Of a stretch of DNA of 64,000 nucleotides, positions 7,830 to 15,709 are shown piece after piece (within the stretch, counting starts at the first letter, position 1; each line of letters opens with the position of its first letter). The translations under genes were made by a program, and so were the position numbers. Source of the DNA: Methyloligella sp050110875. GTDB lineage: Bacteria > Pseudomonadota > Alphaproteobacteria > Rhizobiales > Methyloligellaceae. The notes under the pieces are model-generated. The model saw only the letters and a program-made list of their open reading frames with translations. It had not been told where the DNA came from and searched no databases. Location of the stretch: positions 2,666,001-2,730,000 of the forward strand of contig CP188828.1 of assembly GCA_050110875.1 (NCBI GenBank), written 5' to 3'.

Positions 7830-8558
7830 TTAGCTCTTCTCGGCGTCGCCTTCGTCCTTGGAAGCCTCTTCCGCAGGCGTCTCTTCGGCCGGAGCTTCGG
7901 CAGTGGCCTCTTCGGAAGGCTCTTCCTGCTCGGGCACCTCGTCGGCCGTGGTCTCGGCCATGAGGGCGACGGCCTGCTTCACCCAATCATCGCGCTCCAC
8001 GGCGCCGTCGAGCTCCAGGGTCTCGTCCATCTTGGCGATGTCGTCGTCGGAGAGATTGGCGATCTGGGCGAACTGGATGATGCCGAACTTGTTGAGCTTG
8101 CGCTCCATCTCGGCGTTCAGGCCCTCGATGAGCTTGAGATCGTCGGCCTCGCCCTTGGGCCGCTTGAAGCCCTTGAAGACGTCCTTCTTCTTGGTGCGGG
8201 CGTCGATGCGCTCCGGGATACGAGCGGCCTTACCGCGGCGGCCACGGAGATAGTAAAGCTTGGCGCGGCGGACCTTGCCGCGGCGCACCACCTCGATGGA
8301 TTCGATCATCGGGGAGTGGACGGGGAAGACGCGCTCGACGCCCTCGCCGTAGGAAATCTTGCGGACGGTGAAGTTCTCGTGGAGCCCGGCGCCGGAGCGG
8401 CCGATGCAGACGCCTTCATAGGCCTGGATACGGCTGCGGTCGCCTTCGACGACCTTCACGTTGACGCGGACCGTGTCGCCGGCCTGGAATTTCGGGACCG
8501 AACGCTGCTTAGCGAGTTCGGCAATCTGCTCGCGATCGAGCTCTTCGATAATGTTCAT
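7830..8558 (-). CDS. rplS: Large-subunit ribosomal protein L19 with C-terminal helix-hairpin-helix and acidic tail
   Basis: Residues 1-120 are a standard L19 (FQAGDTVRVNVKVVEGDRSR, YYLRGRRGKAARIPERI), a 50S protein at the subunit interface. The protein then continues to 242 residues, about twice the usual length. Residues ~135-200 (DDLKLIEGLNAEMERKLNKF, then IIQFAQIANLSDDDIAKMDE and ERDDWVKQAVALM) resemble the helix-hairpin-helix module found at the C-terminus of rhizobial L21 and NuoE. The last 45 residues are a low-complexity Ala/Glu/Pro tail. I start at ATG 8558 (MNIIEEL); one extra ATG precedes it at 8561. AAGGAT upstream is the ribosome-binding site. It is downstream of trmD, as usual in the rpsP-rimM-trmD-rplS order. 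Confidence 0.95.
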   Translation of the reverse strand: MNIIEELDREQIAELAKQRSVPKFQAGDTVRVNVKVVEGDRSRIQAYEGVCIGRSGAGLHENFTVRKISYGEGVERVFPVHSPMIESIEVVRRGKVRRAKLYYLRGRRGKAARIPERIDARTKKKDVFKGFKRPKGEADDLKLIEGLNAEMERKLNKFGIIQFAQIANLSDDDIAKMDETLELDGAVERDDWVKQAVALMAETTADEVPEQEEPSEEATAEAPAEETPAEEASKDEGDAEKS

Positions 8559-8679
8559 CATCTCATCCTTTCAGGACGCCTGCCGGTCCGCCTTCCCCGA
8601 AAGTCTCGGAGTGGCCGATCTCAAGCGAACGCCATTCTTTTTGATTGAATGCATGCTCGATTGCTCGAGCGCTTCCCAA

Positions 8680-8705
8680 ACCCGGACGGACCGTACCGTC
8701 CGGGT
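8680..8705 (-). other. Perfect hairpin upstream of rplS (possible leader or attenuator)
   Basis: Arms ACCCGGACGG and CCGTCCGGGT, ten perfect base pairs around a six-base loop, lie about 120 bases before the rplS start and after the end of the 88-residue protein gene. On the minus strand the stem is followed by only three T, so as a terminator it would be weak. It could be a processing site or part of an rplS leader. The rest of the 8562-8796 gap shows nothing I recognise. Confidence 0.45.
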
Positions 8706-8796
8706 GCGGAAGCTGGCGGTTTTCTAGTCGAAAGGATGCGCTTTGTCTATGGCTGGCGACAGCTGGCGAAGACGAAAGATTTCGGCGCGGCGATGG

Positions 8797-9063
8797 CTAC
8801 TGAGCCTTGGCCTTCAGCTTCTGGCCCATGGCCGGCGAGATCTCGCCACCGGCGACCAGCGCATCGACGCAACGGTCCGAAAGCTGGAAGCGGACCTTCC
8901 GCATGCAGGCCCGCAAGCCCGGGCTCTCCAGATTGTGGCTGGAGCAGTAGCGGTCGTAATCCACCTTGCAGTCCCGCTTCTGGCGCGGGGTGATTGGCGC
9001 GGCATAAGCGGCCGTGGCGCCGATGAGGATGGTCAGAAAGAAAGCAATGGCCTTGGTGTACAT
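8797..9063 (-). CDS. Small secreted cysteine-containing protein
   Basis: 88 residues. Residues 1-22 form a signal peptide (MYTKAIAFFLTILIGATAAYA). The mature part has four cysteines in the order DCKVDYDRYC, ACMRK, DRCV, a pattern seen in short rhizobial 'cysteine-rich' periplasmic proteins whose role is unknown. It sits between trmD and rplS on the same strand, interrupting the usual gene order, but is about 115 bases away from trmD, so it may have its own promoter. Confidence 0.7.
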   Translation of the reverse strand: MYTKAIAFFLTILIGATAAYAAPITPRQKRDCKVDYDRYCSSHNLESPGLRACMRKVRFQLSDRCVDALVAGGEISPAMGQKLKAKAQ

Positions 9064-9178
9064 GATCGGGCCCCCAGATCGTTCGCCTGATTATTGCCGC
9101 ACGATAGCCAAACTTCGTTGCAGTTGCGAGTCAGTCAGGGGCGAAGTTGGAATTCAATACACAGATGATTTGATTCAA

Positions 9179-9886
9179 CTATTCGGCGTCGCCGGAATAG
9201 CGCGCCCAGAGGTCGGGGCGGCGGGCGCGGGTGAGTTTCTCGGCCTCCTGGCGGCGCCATTCGGCGATTTTCTTGTGGTCGCCGGAGAGAAGGATTTCCG
9301 GAATTTTACGGCCCTCGAAGTCGCGGGGCCGGGTGTAGTGGGGATATTCCAGAAGCCCGTTTGCGAAGCTTTCTTCCTCCAGCGAGCCTTCGTTCCCGGC
9401 GACTCCGGGAAGTTGCCTCACCACGGCGTCGATCAAGACCATGGCAGCGAGCTCGCCGCCGGAAAGCACATAGTCGCCGACGGAGATTTCCTCGACGCCT
9501 CTCGCATCGAGCGCCCGCTGGTCCACGCCTTCGAAGCGGCCGCAGAGCAGGATCGCGCCGGGCCCCTGGCCGAGCTCATGGGCTTTCGCCTGAGTGAGCG
9601 GCGTGCCGCGGGGACTGAGATAGAGGGTCGGGGCGTCTTCCGGCATGTGCTCGCGGGCGGCATCGATGGCCGCCGCAGCGATATCGGGCCGCATGACCAT
9701 GCCGGCGCCGCCGCCGGCGGGGGTGTCGTCCACGGAGCCGTGCTTGTCGGTGGCGAAATTGCGGATGTCGCGGGCGCCGAGGGACCAGAGCCCGTCCTTG
9801 AGGGCGCGGCCGGCAAGGCTCAGCCCTAGCGGGCCGGGGAACATCTCCGGGAAGAGGGTCAGCACTTCGGCACGCCAGACCATCAC
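9179..9886 (-). CDS. trmD: tRNA (guanine-N1-)-methyltransferase
   Basis: Methylates G37 of tRNAs that read codons beginning with C and some others, using S-adenosylmethionine; prevents +1 frameshifting. At 235 residues it has normal length. SPOUT-family hallmarks are GPGAILLCGRFEGVDQR, the trefoil-knot segment YVLSGGELAAMVLIDAVVR and the C-terminal PHYTRPRDFEGRKIPEIL. The start overlaps the rimM stop by four bases (ATGA), indicating translational coupling. Confidence 0.96.
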   Translation of the reverse strand: MMVWRAEVLTLFPEMFPGPLGLSLAGRALKDGLWSLGARDIRNFATDKHGSVDDTPAGGGAGMVMRPDIAAAAIDAAREHMPEDAPTLYLSPRGTPLTQAKAHELGQGPGAILLCGRFEGVDQRALDARGVEEISVGDYVLSGGELAAMVLIDAVVRQLPGVAGNEGSLEEESFANGLLEYPHYTRPRDFEGRKIPEILLSGDHKKIAEWRRQEAEKLTRARRPDLWARYSGDAE

Positions 9887-10602
9887 TCTTCATCTCCAGG
9901 CTTGCGGAGGTTGCGCTCCCTCTCTCCCGTGGGGAGAGGGGGTACTAACCTCTCCGGATCTTCTTTCCCCTCACCCGAGCACTGCGTGCTCGACCTCTCC
10001 CCGGCGGGGAGAGATGAAGAGGGCTCTGCGGGGCTGCCGGCTTCTCCGGCCCCTTCGGATGTTTCGCCCTCTTCGGCCTCGGCAGACCACTCCTCGGGAG
10101 GAATGACGGTCAGCCGGCCGTTCTCGATGTCGACCTCCGGCACCGCCTCTTCGGTGAAGGGGATGAGGACGGTCGGTCCGCTTTCCGGCGCAAGCTCGAG
10201 GATATCGCTCGCGCCGAAATTATGGACAGCGATCACGAGACCGAAGCTCTTCCCCTCGCCATCGTAAGCGGCAAGACCGACGAGATCGGCGTAGTACCAC
10301 TCCTCGGGCTCGCTTTCGGGCAGATCGGTGCGGTCGATATAGAGCTTGGTGCCGGTCAGCGCCTCTGCCGCGGTCCGGTCGTTCACGCCCTTGAACTTGG
10401 CGACCAGGGCTTTGGGGCCGGCGCGCAGCGTCTCGATCCGAAGGCTGCGCCCGGGGCTGTCGGTCTGAAGCGGCCCGTAATCGGCGATGGCGGCGGGATC
10501 CTCGGTATAGGAGCGGAGGCGGAGCTCACCCTTCAGGCCAACCGCCGCCCCGATCTCGCCGAGGAGGAGACGGTCGTCGTCCGCCGTCCCGCCGTCAGCC
10601 AT
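9883..10602 (-). CDS. rimM: Ribosome maturation factor RimM with a repeat-derived C-terminal tail
   Basis: Assists assembly of the 30S head domain by binding S19. Residues 1-170 contain the N-terminal RimM domain (GEIGAAVGLKGELRLRSYTE) and the PRC-barrel (EEWYYADLVGLAAYDGEGK to VDIENGRLTVIPPEEW). RimM usually stops near there, but this protein has 239 residues. Residues ~195-239 (SLPAGERSSTQCSGEG, PPLPTGERERN) are encoded by a copy of palindromic repeat family B. The last codons overlap trmD by four bases. It is six bases from the end of rpsP. Confidence 0.95.
   Translation of the reverse strand: MADGGTADDDRLLLGEIGAAVGLKGELRLRSYTEDPAAIADYGPLQTDSPGRSLRIETLRAGPKALVAKFKGVNDRTAAEALTGTKLYIDRTDLPESEPEEWYYADLVGLAAYDGEGKSFGLVIAVHNFGASDILELAPESGPTVLIPFTEEAVPEVDIENGRLTVIPPEEWSAEAEEGETSEGAGEAGSPAEPSSSLPAGERSSTQCSGEGKEDPERLVPPLPTGERERNLRKPGDEE
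9915..10018. repeat. Dispersed palindromic repeat, family B, inside the rimM coding region
   Basis: The plus strand reads CCCTCTCTCCCGTGGGGAGAG, then CCCTCACCCGAGCACTGCG and CCTCTCCCCGGCGGGGAGAG, the same order of modules as in the intergenic copy at 26993-27096. It is read in frame as the C-terminal tail of RimM without a stop codon. Confidence 0.85.
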
Positions 10603-10608
10603 CGTCGT

Positions 10609-11151
10609 TTACGCCTTCTCTTCGTCGGCGATTTCTTCTGCCGTGGCCTCGGCGGAAGCTTCCGGGTCGCCGGCAGCTTCTTCGGCGGCCGCTGCGGTCG
10701 CCTCATCGGCGCCCTCGACGGAGGCTTCTTCCTCGGCGGCAGCGGCATCATCGGCAGCGGCTGTCTCGGCATTCGCCTCGGCGCTCTTGGCCTCTTCCTC
10801 GGCCGCCTTCTTGGCCTCTTCGGCCTCCTTCCGCTCTTCCTCGCGCTCGGTGCGCTTCTTGCCCCACTGGGCCTTCTGCGGATTGTTGCGCGCCTCGCGC
10901 TTCAGGATGCCGGCGGCGTCCAGGAAGCGATGCACGCGGTCGGTCGGGCGCGCGCCCACACCCAGCCAATGCTTCACGCGATCCTCGACCAGGGTCACCC
11001 GGTCTTCGGCGTCGCGGGGCAGCAGCGGGTTATAGGTGCCGATCTTCTCGATATAACGGCCATCGCGGGGAGAGCGGGAATCCGCCACCACGATGCGATA
11101 ATAGGGGCGCTTCTTGGCACCGCCCCGGGACAGTCTGATCTTCAACGACAT
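10609..11151 (-). CDS. rpsP: Small-subunit ribosomal protein S16 with long Ala/Glu-rich tail
   Basis: Residues 1-80 are canonical S16 (MSLKIRLSRGGAKKRPYYRI, SPRDGRYIEKIGTYNPL, DRVKHWLGVGARPTDRVHRF), a 30S assembly protein. From about residue 95 a Lys/Glu/Arg-rich charged helix and then a long Ala/Glu/Asp tail bring it to 180 residues, about twice the minimal length; such tails are common in alphaproteobacterial S16. First gene of the rpsP-rimM-trmD set, with ffh 64 bases upstream on the same strand. Confidence 0.96.
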   Translation of the reverse strand: MSLKIRLSRGGAKKRPYYRIVVADSRSPRDGRYIEKIGTYNPLLPRDAEDRVTLVEDRVKHWLGVGARPTDRVHRFLDAAGILKREARNNPQKAQWGKKRTEREEERKEAEEAKKAAEEEAKSAEANAETAAADDAAAAEEEASVEGADEATAAAAEEAAGDPEASAEATAEEIADEEKA

Positions 11152-11214
11152 TTTCGGTTCTCCTGAGCTTAATCTGTAAATTTCGGGTCGTTCGATTTCA
11201 GTGATCGATCGCGA

Positions 11215-12738
11215 TCATTTCTTCTTCTTGAACTTGGTCTTCTGATTGGGAAGGCCGGGCAGGCCGCGGGGCATGCCACCCGGTCCACCGAACCCGCCGA
11301 GGCCCGGCGGCAAGCCGCCGGCCAGGCCGGGCGGGAGCTTGTCGGGCAGGCCTTCGGGAAGGTCCTTCAGGTCCTTCGGCATCTCGCCTTCGGGCATTTG
11401 GGGCATGCCGCCACCGCCGAACAGGCCACCGAGACCGCCGCGCTTGCCCACCTTCTTCATCATGTCGGCCATCTGCCGGTGCATCTTCACCAGCTTGTTG
11501 ATCTCCTGGACGGAAGTGCCGGAGCCGGCCGCCACGCGCTTCTTGCGGGAGGCGTTCAGAACCTTCGGGTTCTTGCGCTCCTGCTTGGTCATGGAGGAAA
11601 TGATGGCCTGCTGGCGGTTGAGCAGGCTGTCGTCCAGATTGGCGGCGTCGATCTGCTTCTTCATCTTGCCTATGCCGGGCAGCATCGACAGCACGCCCCC
11701 CATCCCGCCGAGCTTCTTCATCTGCTCCAGCTGATCGGAGAGATCGTCGAGATCGAAGGTGCCTTTCCGCATCTTCTTGGCGGCGGCCTGAGCCTTCTCC
11801 ACCTCGACATTCTCGATGGCCTTCTCCACCAGGCTGACCACGTCGCCCATGCCGAGAATGCGGTTGGCGATACGGTCGGGGTGGAAATCCTCCAGGGCGT
11901 CGATCTTCTCGCCGGTGCCCAGCAGCTTGATGGGCTTTCCCATGACCGCGCGCATGGAGAGCGCCGCACCGCCGCGGCCGTCACCGTCGATACGGGTCAG
12001 CACGATGCCGGTGAGGGAAACGCAATTGTCGAAGTTCTGGGCCAGATTGACTGCGTCCTGGCCGGTCAGGGCATCGGCGACCAGCAAGGTCTCGTGGGGG
12101 TTCGACGCCTTCTCGATGGCGGCGGTCTCGGCCATAAGCTCTTCGTCGATATGGGTGCGGCCGGCGGTATCCAGCAGCAGCACGTCGAAGCCGCCGCGCC
12201 TGGCGGAATCCATGGCGCGCTTGGTGATGGTCACCGGGTCCTCGCCCTCCACGATGGGCAGGGTCGCGACGTCGGTCTGCTCGCCGAGGATCTTCAGCTG
12301 CTCCTGAGCGGCGGGACGGCGCGTATCGAGGGACGCCATCAGGACCTTCTGCTTGTCGCGGGTCTGAAGGCGCCTGGCGATCTTTGCGGTGGTCGTCGTC
12401 TTGCCGGAGCCCTGGAGGCCGACCAGCATCATGACCACGGGGACGGCGGCGGCGAGATCGATGGGCTCAGGCTCGCGGCCCAGAGTCTCGACCAGCTCGT
12501 CATGGACGATCTTGATGACCATCTGGCCGGGGGCGACGGATTTCACCACCTCCTGGCCGACGGCCTTCTGTCTCACCCGATCGACGAAGTCCTTCACCAC
12601 GTCGAGGGCGACATCCGCCTCGAGCAGGGCACGGCGCACCTCGCGCATGGCCTCGGAGACGTCTTGCTCCGTCAGCGCGCCGCGGCGGGTGAGCTTATCG
12701 AGGATCCCCGATAAGCGGTCTGAAAGGCTTTCGAACAT
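11215..12738 (-). CDS. ffh: Signal recognition particle protein (SRP54 homologue)
   Basis: GTPase that binds signal sequences and 4.5S RNA and delivers ribosomes to FtsY at the membrane. The N domain occupies residues 1-90. The G domain has GLQGSGKTTTTAKIARRL (P-loop), DTRRPAAQEQLKILGE, LLDTAGRTHIDEEL, TRIDGDGRGGAAL and the closing GTGEKIDALEDFHPDRIA. The M domain is Met/Gly-rich (GGMGGVLSMLPGIGKMKKQI) with a Gly/Pro/Met C-terminal tail ending in Lys residues. At 507 residues it has usual length. Its partner ftsY is in the same window (17882-19603, plus strand). Confidence 0.97.
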   Translation of the reverse strand: MFESLSDRLSGILDKLTRRGALTEQDVSEAMREVRRALLEADVALDVVKDFVDRVRQKAVGQEVVKSVAPGQMVIKIVHDELVETLGREPEPIDLAAAVPVVMMLVGLQGSGKTTTTAKIARRLQTRDKQKVLMASLDTRRPAAQEQLKILGEQTDVATLPIVEGEDPVTITKRAMDSARRGGFDVLLLDTAGRTHIDEELMAETAAIEKASNPHETLLVADALTGQDAVNLAQNFDNCVSLTGIVLTRIDGDGRGGAALSMRAVMGKPIKLLGTGEKIDALEDFHPDRIANRILGMGDVVSLVEKAIENVEVEKAQAAAKKMRKGTFDLDDLSDQLEQMKKLGGMGGVLSMLPGIGKMKKQIDAANLDDSLLNRQQAIISSMTKQERKNPKVLNASRKKRVAAGSGTSVQEINKLVKMHRQMADMMKKVGKRGGLGGLFGGGGMPQMPEGEMPKDLKDLPEGLPDKLPPGLAGGLPPGLGGFGGPGGMPRGLPGLPNQKTKFKKKK

Positions 12739-13158
12739 CTAACCGGCTACCAACTCAACGTATTTGCGTTCGACCCAGCCTGAACTGCAAGGTCCGGAAT
12801 AGGCTCGCGGTTCCGGCCAGGGGGTTCCCACGCCGCAGGATTTGCCCGTCTTGGAGTAGACGATGCCCTCCCAATCCTGCTTGCGGTCGCACATGGAGAC
12901 ACCTTGGCCTTGCTTGATCTCGTCGACCACGGCGTAATCGGGGCCGGGTCCGGCGCGGACGGGAAGGACGGCATCGGGATCGTCCTCAAGTCCGACGATC
13001 TGACCCCAGGCCCCGCAGGCGTCGCCGCTATCCAGACCGGCCATGACCGGCACGGGCTTGAGTTCGGTCGAGGCCATGCCGACCGTCGCGAAGACAAGCA
13101 TCGGGACGGCCAGCCAGGCCGCGCTGTGCAGACCGGATATCAAACGCGAAAAAGGCAT
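12739..13158 (-). CDS. Secreted SH3-like protein, copy 1 of a tandem pair
   Basis: 139 residues from ATG 13158, which overlaps the upstream paralogue's stop as ATGA. A signal peptide (hydrophobic WLAVPMLVFATVGMAS) is followed by a domain with the bacterial SH3 pattern: LPVRAGPGPDYAVVDEIKQG and later DWEGIVY. The C-terminus YSGPCSSGWVERKYVELVAG is nearly the same as in the neighbour. Cysteines (ACG, MCD, SCG, PCSSG) suggest disulfides. Such domains often bind peptidoglycan or proteins in the periplasm; the role here is unknown. It ends directly before ffh. Confidence 0.78.
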   Translation of the reverse strand: MPFSRLISGLHSAAWLAVPMLVFATVGMASTELKPVPVMAGLDSGDACGAWGQIVGLEDDPDAVLPVRAGPGPDYAVVDEIKQGQGVSMCDRKQDWEGIVYSKTGKSCGVGTPWPEPRAYSGPCSSGWVERKYVELVAG

Positions 13159-13586
13159 CAGCCGGCGGCTTCCCTCACATAGTTCTTGTGCACCCAGCCG
13201 GAAGAGCAGGGGCCTTGATAGGCGGCCGCTTGGGGCCAGGGCGAAGAGACGCCGCAATCCTGATAGCCGGGATAGACCACGCCGAGCCAGGCGCCGCTCT
13301 GGTCGCAGATATAGACGGCATCGCCGTTATGGAGCTGATCGAGCATGGCATAGCTGCCATCTGGACCGGCGCGGACGGCGAGAAAGCCATCGCCATTGGG
13401 GTCGAGTCCTGCGATCTCGCCGATGATGCCGCAAGCGTCATAGCCTTGGTTCTGACCGGCGATCACCGGAATCGCGCGCTGCTGCGCGACGCCAAGCACC
13501 GGCAGAAGGCTGATGGCAGCGGCGGCGAGCAATCCGCTCAGGGCCGTGTTCGACAGTTTCAGGGCCAGTCTCTTCGTCATGGCCAC
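13158..13586 (-). CDS. Secreted SH3-like protein, copy 2 of a tandem pair
   Basis: 142 residues with a signal peptide (residues 1-34, ending near VLGVAQQ). The same fold as its downstream neighbour: DACGIIGEIAGLDPNGDGFL, AVRAGPDGSYAMLDQLHNGD, ICDQSGAWLGVVYPG and a C-terminal YQGPCSSGWVHKNYVREAAG. Four cysteine positions coincide with those of the paralogue. The two arose by tandem duplication and are translationally coupled. I see no motif beyond the SH3-like repeat. Confidence 0.78.
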   Translation of the reverse strand: MAMTKRLALKLSNTALSGLLAAAAISLLPVLGVAQQRAIPVIAGQNQGYDACGIIGEIAGLDPNGDGFLAVRAGPDGSYAMLDQLHNGDAVYICDQSGAWLGVVYPGYQDCGVSSPWPQAAAYQGPCSSGWVHKNYVREAAG

Positions 13587-13808
13587 ATCCTTTCAGTGTC
13601 GCTTGATGGGGCTGCAACCTTACAACAAGCGATCGGGCAAAGCGGAATCGCATCCGTGGGCGCATCGCGCTGACGGATGTTGACCCCCTCACCTCCGGGC
13701 CAGCTTCCGATGGCCGTGTGTGAGGCGGCGGCTCACTAAAATCGAGCTGCCTAGAATTTCGAGGGTGTTTTGGAGAAGCGCGCGGGAGAAGTCAAGCGAA
13801 CCGCGCGG

Positions 13809-13955
13809 CTAGGTCTTGCTGGCCGTGGCGGCGCCGATGGCTGCCCCCATGGCGACGCCGAGCGCGACACCCATGGCCAGCTGATCGACCGCCACGCCGA
13901 TGGCCGTTCCGACGGCCGTACCGATGGCGATGTAGAGTCCGAGCTTGTTCCGCAT
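13809..13955 (-). CDS. 48-residue glycine-zipper membrane protein
   Basis: A short open frame beginning MRNKLGLYIAIGTAVGTAIG and ending GAAIGAATASKT. The whole protein is an alternation of Gly and small hydrophobic residues (AIGTAVGTAIGVAV, then MGVALGVAMGAAIGAA), a glycine-zipper pattern that forms tightly packed membrane helices; a DQ pair in the middle could be a turn. Codon use is coherent with neighbouring genes. It is 46 bases downstream of the 97-residue protein gene on the same strand. Function unknown. The stretch 13587-13808 upstream of the SH3 genes holds no gene I can support. Confidence 0.6.
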   Translation of the reverse strand: MRNKLGLYIAIGTAVGTAIGVAVDQLAMGVALGVAMGAAIGAATASKT

Positions 13956-14000
13956 CGTGCAGACCCTAGGCTCTCACGCTCCGGAAGTCGACCGGCGGGG

Positions 14001-14294
14001 TCACGTGTAGGCCTTCTCCAGCCCCTTGGTCAGATCCTGCAAATTCATCACCGGCTGCATCTCTACCTCGGCATCCAGCTCTCTGAACAGCGGTTCGGCG
14101 AGGGTGGGAATATCCGCTTGGTCCTTGAGATCGAAAACGAACAGGGCGGCCCGGCACCCGTTGTCCGCGAAGAAATAAGAGGCTTCCGGCTTCAGCCGCT
14201 CGATGGTCGCTTCTATGATGCGGCCGAAACGGCCGGCTTCGAGGGCGCGATTGGCGGGCTCCATGGGAAATCTGACTTTGAGCATCATGCGCAT
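14001..14294 (-). CDS. Conserved small cytoplasmic protein of unknown function
   Basis: 97 residues starting at ATG 14294, which has GGAG nine bases upstream; an in-frame ATG at 14342 lacks support. The sequence (MLKVRFPMEPANRALEAGRF, EATIERLKPEASYFFADNGC, FVFDLKDQADIPTLAEPLF) belongs to a small family of ferredoxin-like fold proteins found in many bacteria and sometimes mislabelled as panthothenate synthetase. There is no signal peptide and no catalytic motif I can identify. Confidence 0.68.
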   Translation of the reverse strand: MRMMLKVRFPMEPANRALEAGRFGRIIEATIERLKPEASYFFADNGCRAALFVFDLKDQADIPTLAEPLFRELDAEVEMQPVMNLQDLTKGLEKAYT

Positions 14295-14425
14295 GGGAAA
14301 TTCTCCGGATTGGAACGGCAGCAGGGCTTGTTGCCGGTGCATCCTGACATAGCCGAGGCGGGAGACGAATGACAGAACCGGCCGGCGAATCGATGAAGCA
14401 CCTCAGGGTGACGGCGGAACATTTG

Positions 14426-15622
14426 TTAGCTCGCCAGCTTGACGGCAAGATTCAGAAGGGCCTCGTCGCCGCCGTGCCAGCCGATGAAGGAGAGGCCGAC
14501 GGAACAGCCTTCGACCTCGCCGGCGGGGATGGTGATCTGGGGCAGGCCGGCATGACCGGAGAGGCATGTCGCCTGCAATGTGAGCTTGCGGAATTGGGCC
14601 GTGGCCTCGCCCTCGGCCTCGTCCCGTTTCGGCGGTAGTGTCGGTGCGGTGGGAAGGACCATCACATTGCCGGGCTGGGCCTGAGCCTGGAGCCGCATGG
14701 TGGCCTTTTCGCGGACTTTCTGAGCTTCATCCGCCTCTTCGTCGCTGATCTTGGCGGCCATCTCGAAGCGCTCGCCGATGCCGGGGCCGAGCTTGAGATC
14801 GTGCTTCCGGATGGTGGGCAGCAGGGTCTTCTGGATCTCATGACCTTGCAGCACCCGAAAGGCTTCGCGCCAAGACTCGATGGCGTCGCCGACGATGCGG
14901 CGCGGCGCGACGGGCGGCAGTTTCTCGCCGAAGCGAGCGAGGGCCTGGCCCAGCACCTCCACGATGCGCGGGTCGGCCTGCTCGAACATATCCTCCACGA
15001 CGATCGCCTGGCCGATCTCGCCTTCCACGCGGCGGTCGTCGAGAAGAACGTGGCCGACTTCACGGAAGAGCTCGGGATCGCGGGCGAAGAAGCCGGCGGT
15101 GTCGAAGCGCGGCGCCATGGGGGTCGCGCCCTCCAGGCTGATGCGGGCATAGGTCGGGCGGAGCCCGTAGAGGCCGCAGAAGGCGGCGGGAATGCGCACC
15201 GAGCCTCCCGTGTCGGCGCCGAGCGCGAAATCGCACATGCCGGCGGCGACGGCGGCCGCGGCCCCGCAGGAAGAGCCGCCCGTGTGGCGGTCCGGGCTGC
15301 GCGGATTGATGGGCGCGCCGTAATGGGCGTTGTCGCCGAGTAGGCTGTAGAAGAACTCGTCGCAGATTGTCATGCCGGTCAGGGTCGCGCCGGCATCGAG
15401 CAGGGCCTGGACGGCGGGCGCGGTCTTGGCGGCCGGTTCGGCGATCTCGTAGAAGCCCGGATTGCCGTTGGAGACCTTAAGCCCCTTCACTGCGAACATG
15501 TCCTTGACCATGAAGCTGCGGCCTTTGAGCGGGCCGTTTTCGGCGCCTTGGATCGGCTCCTTCGGGCTGTGGGGGACGAGCGCGTGAACGGGATCGTTCG
15601 AAGAATCGACGTGTGAAGGCAT
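14426..15622 (-). CDS. Amidase (amidase-signature family)
   Basis: Hydrolyses a carboxamide through a Ser-cisSer-Lys triad; the substrate is unknown. The triad is visible: Lys in FMVKDMFAVKG, cis-Ser in HTGGSSCGAAAAVAAG and the nucleophile Ser in GADTGGSVRIPAAFCGLYG. At 398 residues from ATG 15622 it belongs to the short form of the family (about 395 residues) common in alphaproteobacteria. ATG 15667 is a possible alternative start. It diverges from dapF across a gap of about 90 bases. It is not GatA, being shorter and lacking the GatCAB context. Confidence 0.88.
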   Translation of the reverse strand: MPSHVDSSNDPVHALVPHSPKEPIQGAENGPLKGRSFMVKDMFAVKGLKVSNGNPGFYEIAEPAAKTAPAVQALLDAGATLTGMTICDEFFYSLLGDNAHYGAPINPRSPDRHTGGSSCGAAAAVAAGMCDFALGADTGGSVRIPAAFCGLYGLRPTYARISLEGATPMAPRFDTAGFFARDPELFREVGHVLLDDRRVEGEIGQAIVVEDMFEQADPRIVEVLGQALARFGEKLPPVAPRRIVGDAIESWREAFRVLQGHEIQKTLLPTIRKHDLKLGPGIGERFEMAAKISDEEADEAQKVREKATMRLQAQAQPGNVMVLPTAPTLPPKRDEAEGEATAQFRKLTLQATCLSGHAGLPQITIPAGEVEGCSVGLSFIGWHGGDEALLNLAVKLAS

Positions 15623-15709
15623 AAGAATATCCGATGGCTCACTAGGCGGGAGGCTAGGAGACGCCATATAACGGGCGAAGCGGCTCGGACGCAAAAGACG
15701 AAAGCGAAG

